From contig JACPIU010000033.1 in NCBI GenBank assembly GCA_016187935.1, positions 62,001 through 126,000 on the forward strand: DNA of 64,000 nucleotides, given 5' to 3'. The notes below the pieces were generated by a model. That model was not told where the DNA came from and made no database searches. It saw only the letters and a list, made by a program, of their open reading frames with translations. This document shows positions 63,431 to 64,000 of this stretch, piece after piece. Source of the stretch: Bdellovibrio sp. Its GTDB lineage: Bacteria; Bdellovibrionota; Bacteriovoracia; Bacteriovoracales; Bacteriovoracaceae. The first letter of the stretch is position 1, and every line of letters starts with the position of its first letter. Position numbers and translations under genes: made by a program.

Positions 63431-63476
63431 ATATCACATTAAGCATGTCTTGTAACGCGACACAGTAAAAAATATC

Positions 63477-63505
63477 TTGTAAAACTTTCAGACGCAGTGT
63501 ATCAT
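63477..63505 (+). promoter_or_regulatory. Promoter of the GAF protein
   Basis: TTGTAA, 17 bases, TATCAT: a good match, about 67 bases ahead of the ATG at 63572. It separates the GAF gene from the tol operon. Confidence 0.6.
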
Positions 63506-63571
63506 TCGGGTATCTTGATGCCGAGCATTATTGTCGGCCATAACCGTTTTTCACTGACTAGGAGTTGAACA

Positions 63572-64000
63572 ATGAATACTAACCTCGCTAAAAATGTAAC
63601 GGCCCTGGAAAATCTTTCGTCCATTTTATTATCAACCCTCGATGAAACTATTTTTTTTAGTGAATTATCAAAATATGTAAAGAATTTAATAGGTTGCGAT
63701 AGGATTAAAGTTTATAAGGTTCAGGATGACACATCGGCTAAATTAATTTCATTGGATGGTATTGCTGTTCAAGATGGTAAAGAATTGATGATCGGCGAAG
63801 GTCCTGCTGGTCACGTTATTCGTACCAAACGCAGCTATTTTAGCAATAATACGGCCCGTGATCCTTTGTTCGCCAAAGAACTTCATGAAGGCGTTAAGTC
63901 AGAATTATGTTTTCCGGTTGGGCATGAAGGTGTTTTGATTGCCACTCTTCATCTCCAGAATTTGAATGAGGTGCGTGAGTTTAACCGTGAACATATCAAT
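63572..64000 (+). CDS. GAF domain protein (partial, C-terminus beyond window)
   Basis: 143 codons to the window edge. After about 20 residues a GAF domain begins: LIGCDRIKVYKVQDDTSAKL, GEGPAGHVIRTKRSYFSNN, then FPVGHEGVLIATLHLQN. GGAG precedes the ATG by eight bases. The output domain lies outside the window; GAF proteins commonly end in kinase, GGDEF or phosphatase domains. Confidence 0.85.
   Translation, partial: MNTNLAKNVTALENLSSILLSTLDETIFFSELSKYVKNLIGCDRIKVYKVQDDTSAKLISLDGIAVQDGKELMIGEGPAGHVIRTKRSYFSNNTARDPLFAKELHEGVKSELCFPVGHEGVLIATLHLQNLNEVREFNREHIN

Noticed and set aside
1-64000. CRISPR arrays, insertion sequences, prophage genes, rRNA
   Set aside because: No regularly spaced repeats, transposase motifs, phage structural genes or rRNA sequence were seen.

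Overview
The window looks like a core chromosomal region from a predatory or predator-related bacterium of the Bdellovibrionota, most likely close to Bacteriovorax/Peredibacter. Base composition is roughly 42% GC by eye. The pointers to this group are an FHA-GGDEF protein with the architecture of the Bdellovibrio cyclase DgcB, GYF-type and PilZ proteins, Ser/Thr kinases of the HRDISPHN type, SO_0444-type metal efflux, and a Gram-negative envelope gene set (Mla, Lpt, Tol, LapB). No insertion sequence, prophage, CRISPR array or integron was seen. Placement by gene content is an inference; no 16S gene is present.

Layout. 1-1651 (minus): rplU-rpmA-obgE (obgE cut by the window edge). 1907-8461: mixed small operons: an unknown protein, a cupin, tRNA-Asp, a Cu/Zn efflux permease, an SDR, a lipoprotein, a methyltransferase, peptide deformylase, LMW phosphatase, GreB and a DUF6165 protein. 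8470-16103 (minus): rpmF-fabH-fabD-fabG-acpP-fabF-glyA-nrdR-nusB, a fatty-acid synthesis operon without plsX. 16220-25051 (plus): aroK, a degenerate receiver protein, alr, mlaE-mlaF-mlaD, a GYF/TM protein and a YrdC/Sua5 protein. 25048-27677: a DciA-like protein, lptE-like, holA-like and rpsT. 27853-34668: hbd, crotonase and acyl-CoA dehydrogenase, a lysine-rich zinc-motif protein, a thiolase and a cNMP-binding protein. 34665-40776: a von Willebrand A-like lipoprotein, a GYF-PilZ protein, a hydrolase-fold protein without its nucleophile, a lipoprotein and a Ser/Thr kinase. 40785-47949 (minus): dgcB-like cyclase, mutL, miaA, PEP-synthase regulator, soluble MgtE-N/CBS protein and Nramp-type transporter. 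48130-51700 (minus): two acyl-CoA dehydrogenases and pgi. 51868-55497: a TIM-barrel-like protein with a TTG start, a small partner, rlmN and a secreted protein. 55629-63430 (plus): sppA, lapB, two exported unknowns, a frameshifted membrane protein, then tolQ-tolR-tolA/tonB-tolB. 63572-end: the start of a GAF protein.

Themes. Envelope building and lipid traffic dominate: FAS-II makes acyl chains, LptE and LapB concern LPS, MlaEFD moves phospholipid, and Tol maintains the envelope. A second theme is short-chain acyl-CoA turnover (thiolase, hydroxyacyl-CoA dehydrogenase, crotonase, three acyl-CoA dehydrogenases), fitting life on amino acids and lipids. A third is signalling: c-di-GMP synthesis (FHA-GGDEF) and sensing (PilZ), a cNMP-binding protein, a Ser/Thr kinase, a degenerate receiver and a GAF protein.

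Most interesting observations: an MlaD whose C-terminal 165 residues look like outer-membrane beta strands; a one-base frameshift in a T5 run in the membrane gene directly ahead of tolQ; a soluble MgtE-regulator paired with an Nramp-fold transporter whose DPGN and MPH motifs are altered; a lapB start site folded into a hairpin; and intrinsic terminators placed almost directly against the next gene's ribosome site (obgE, fabH), suggesting attenuation.
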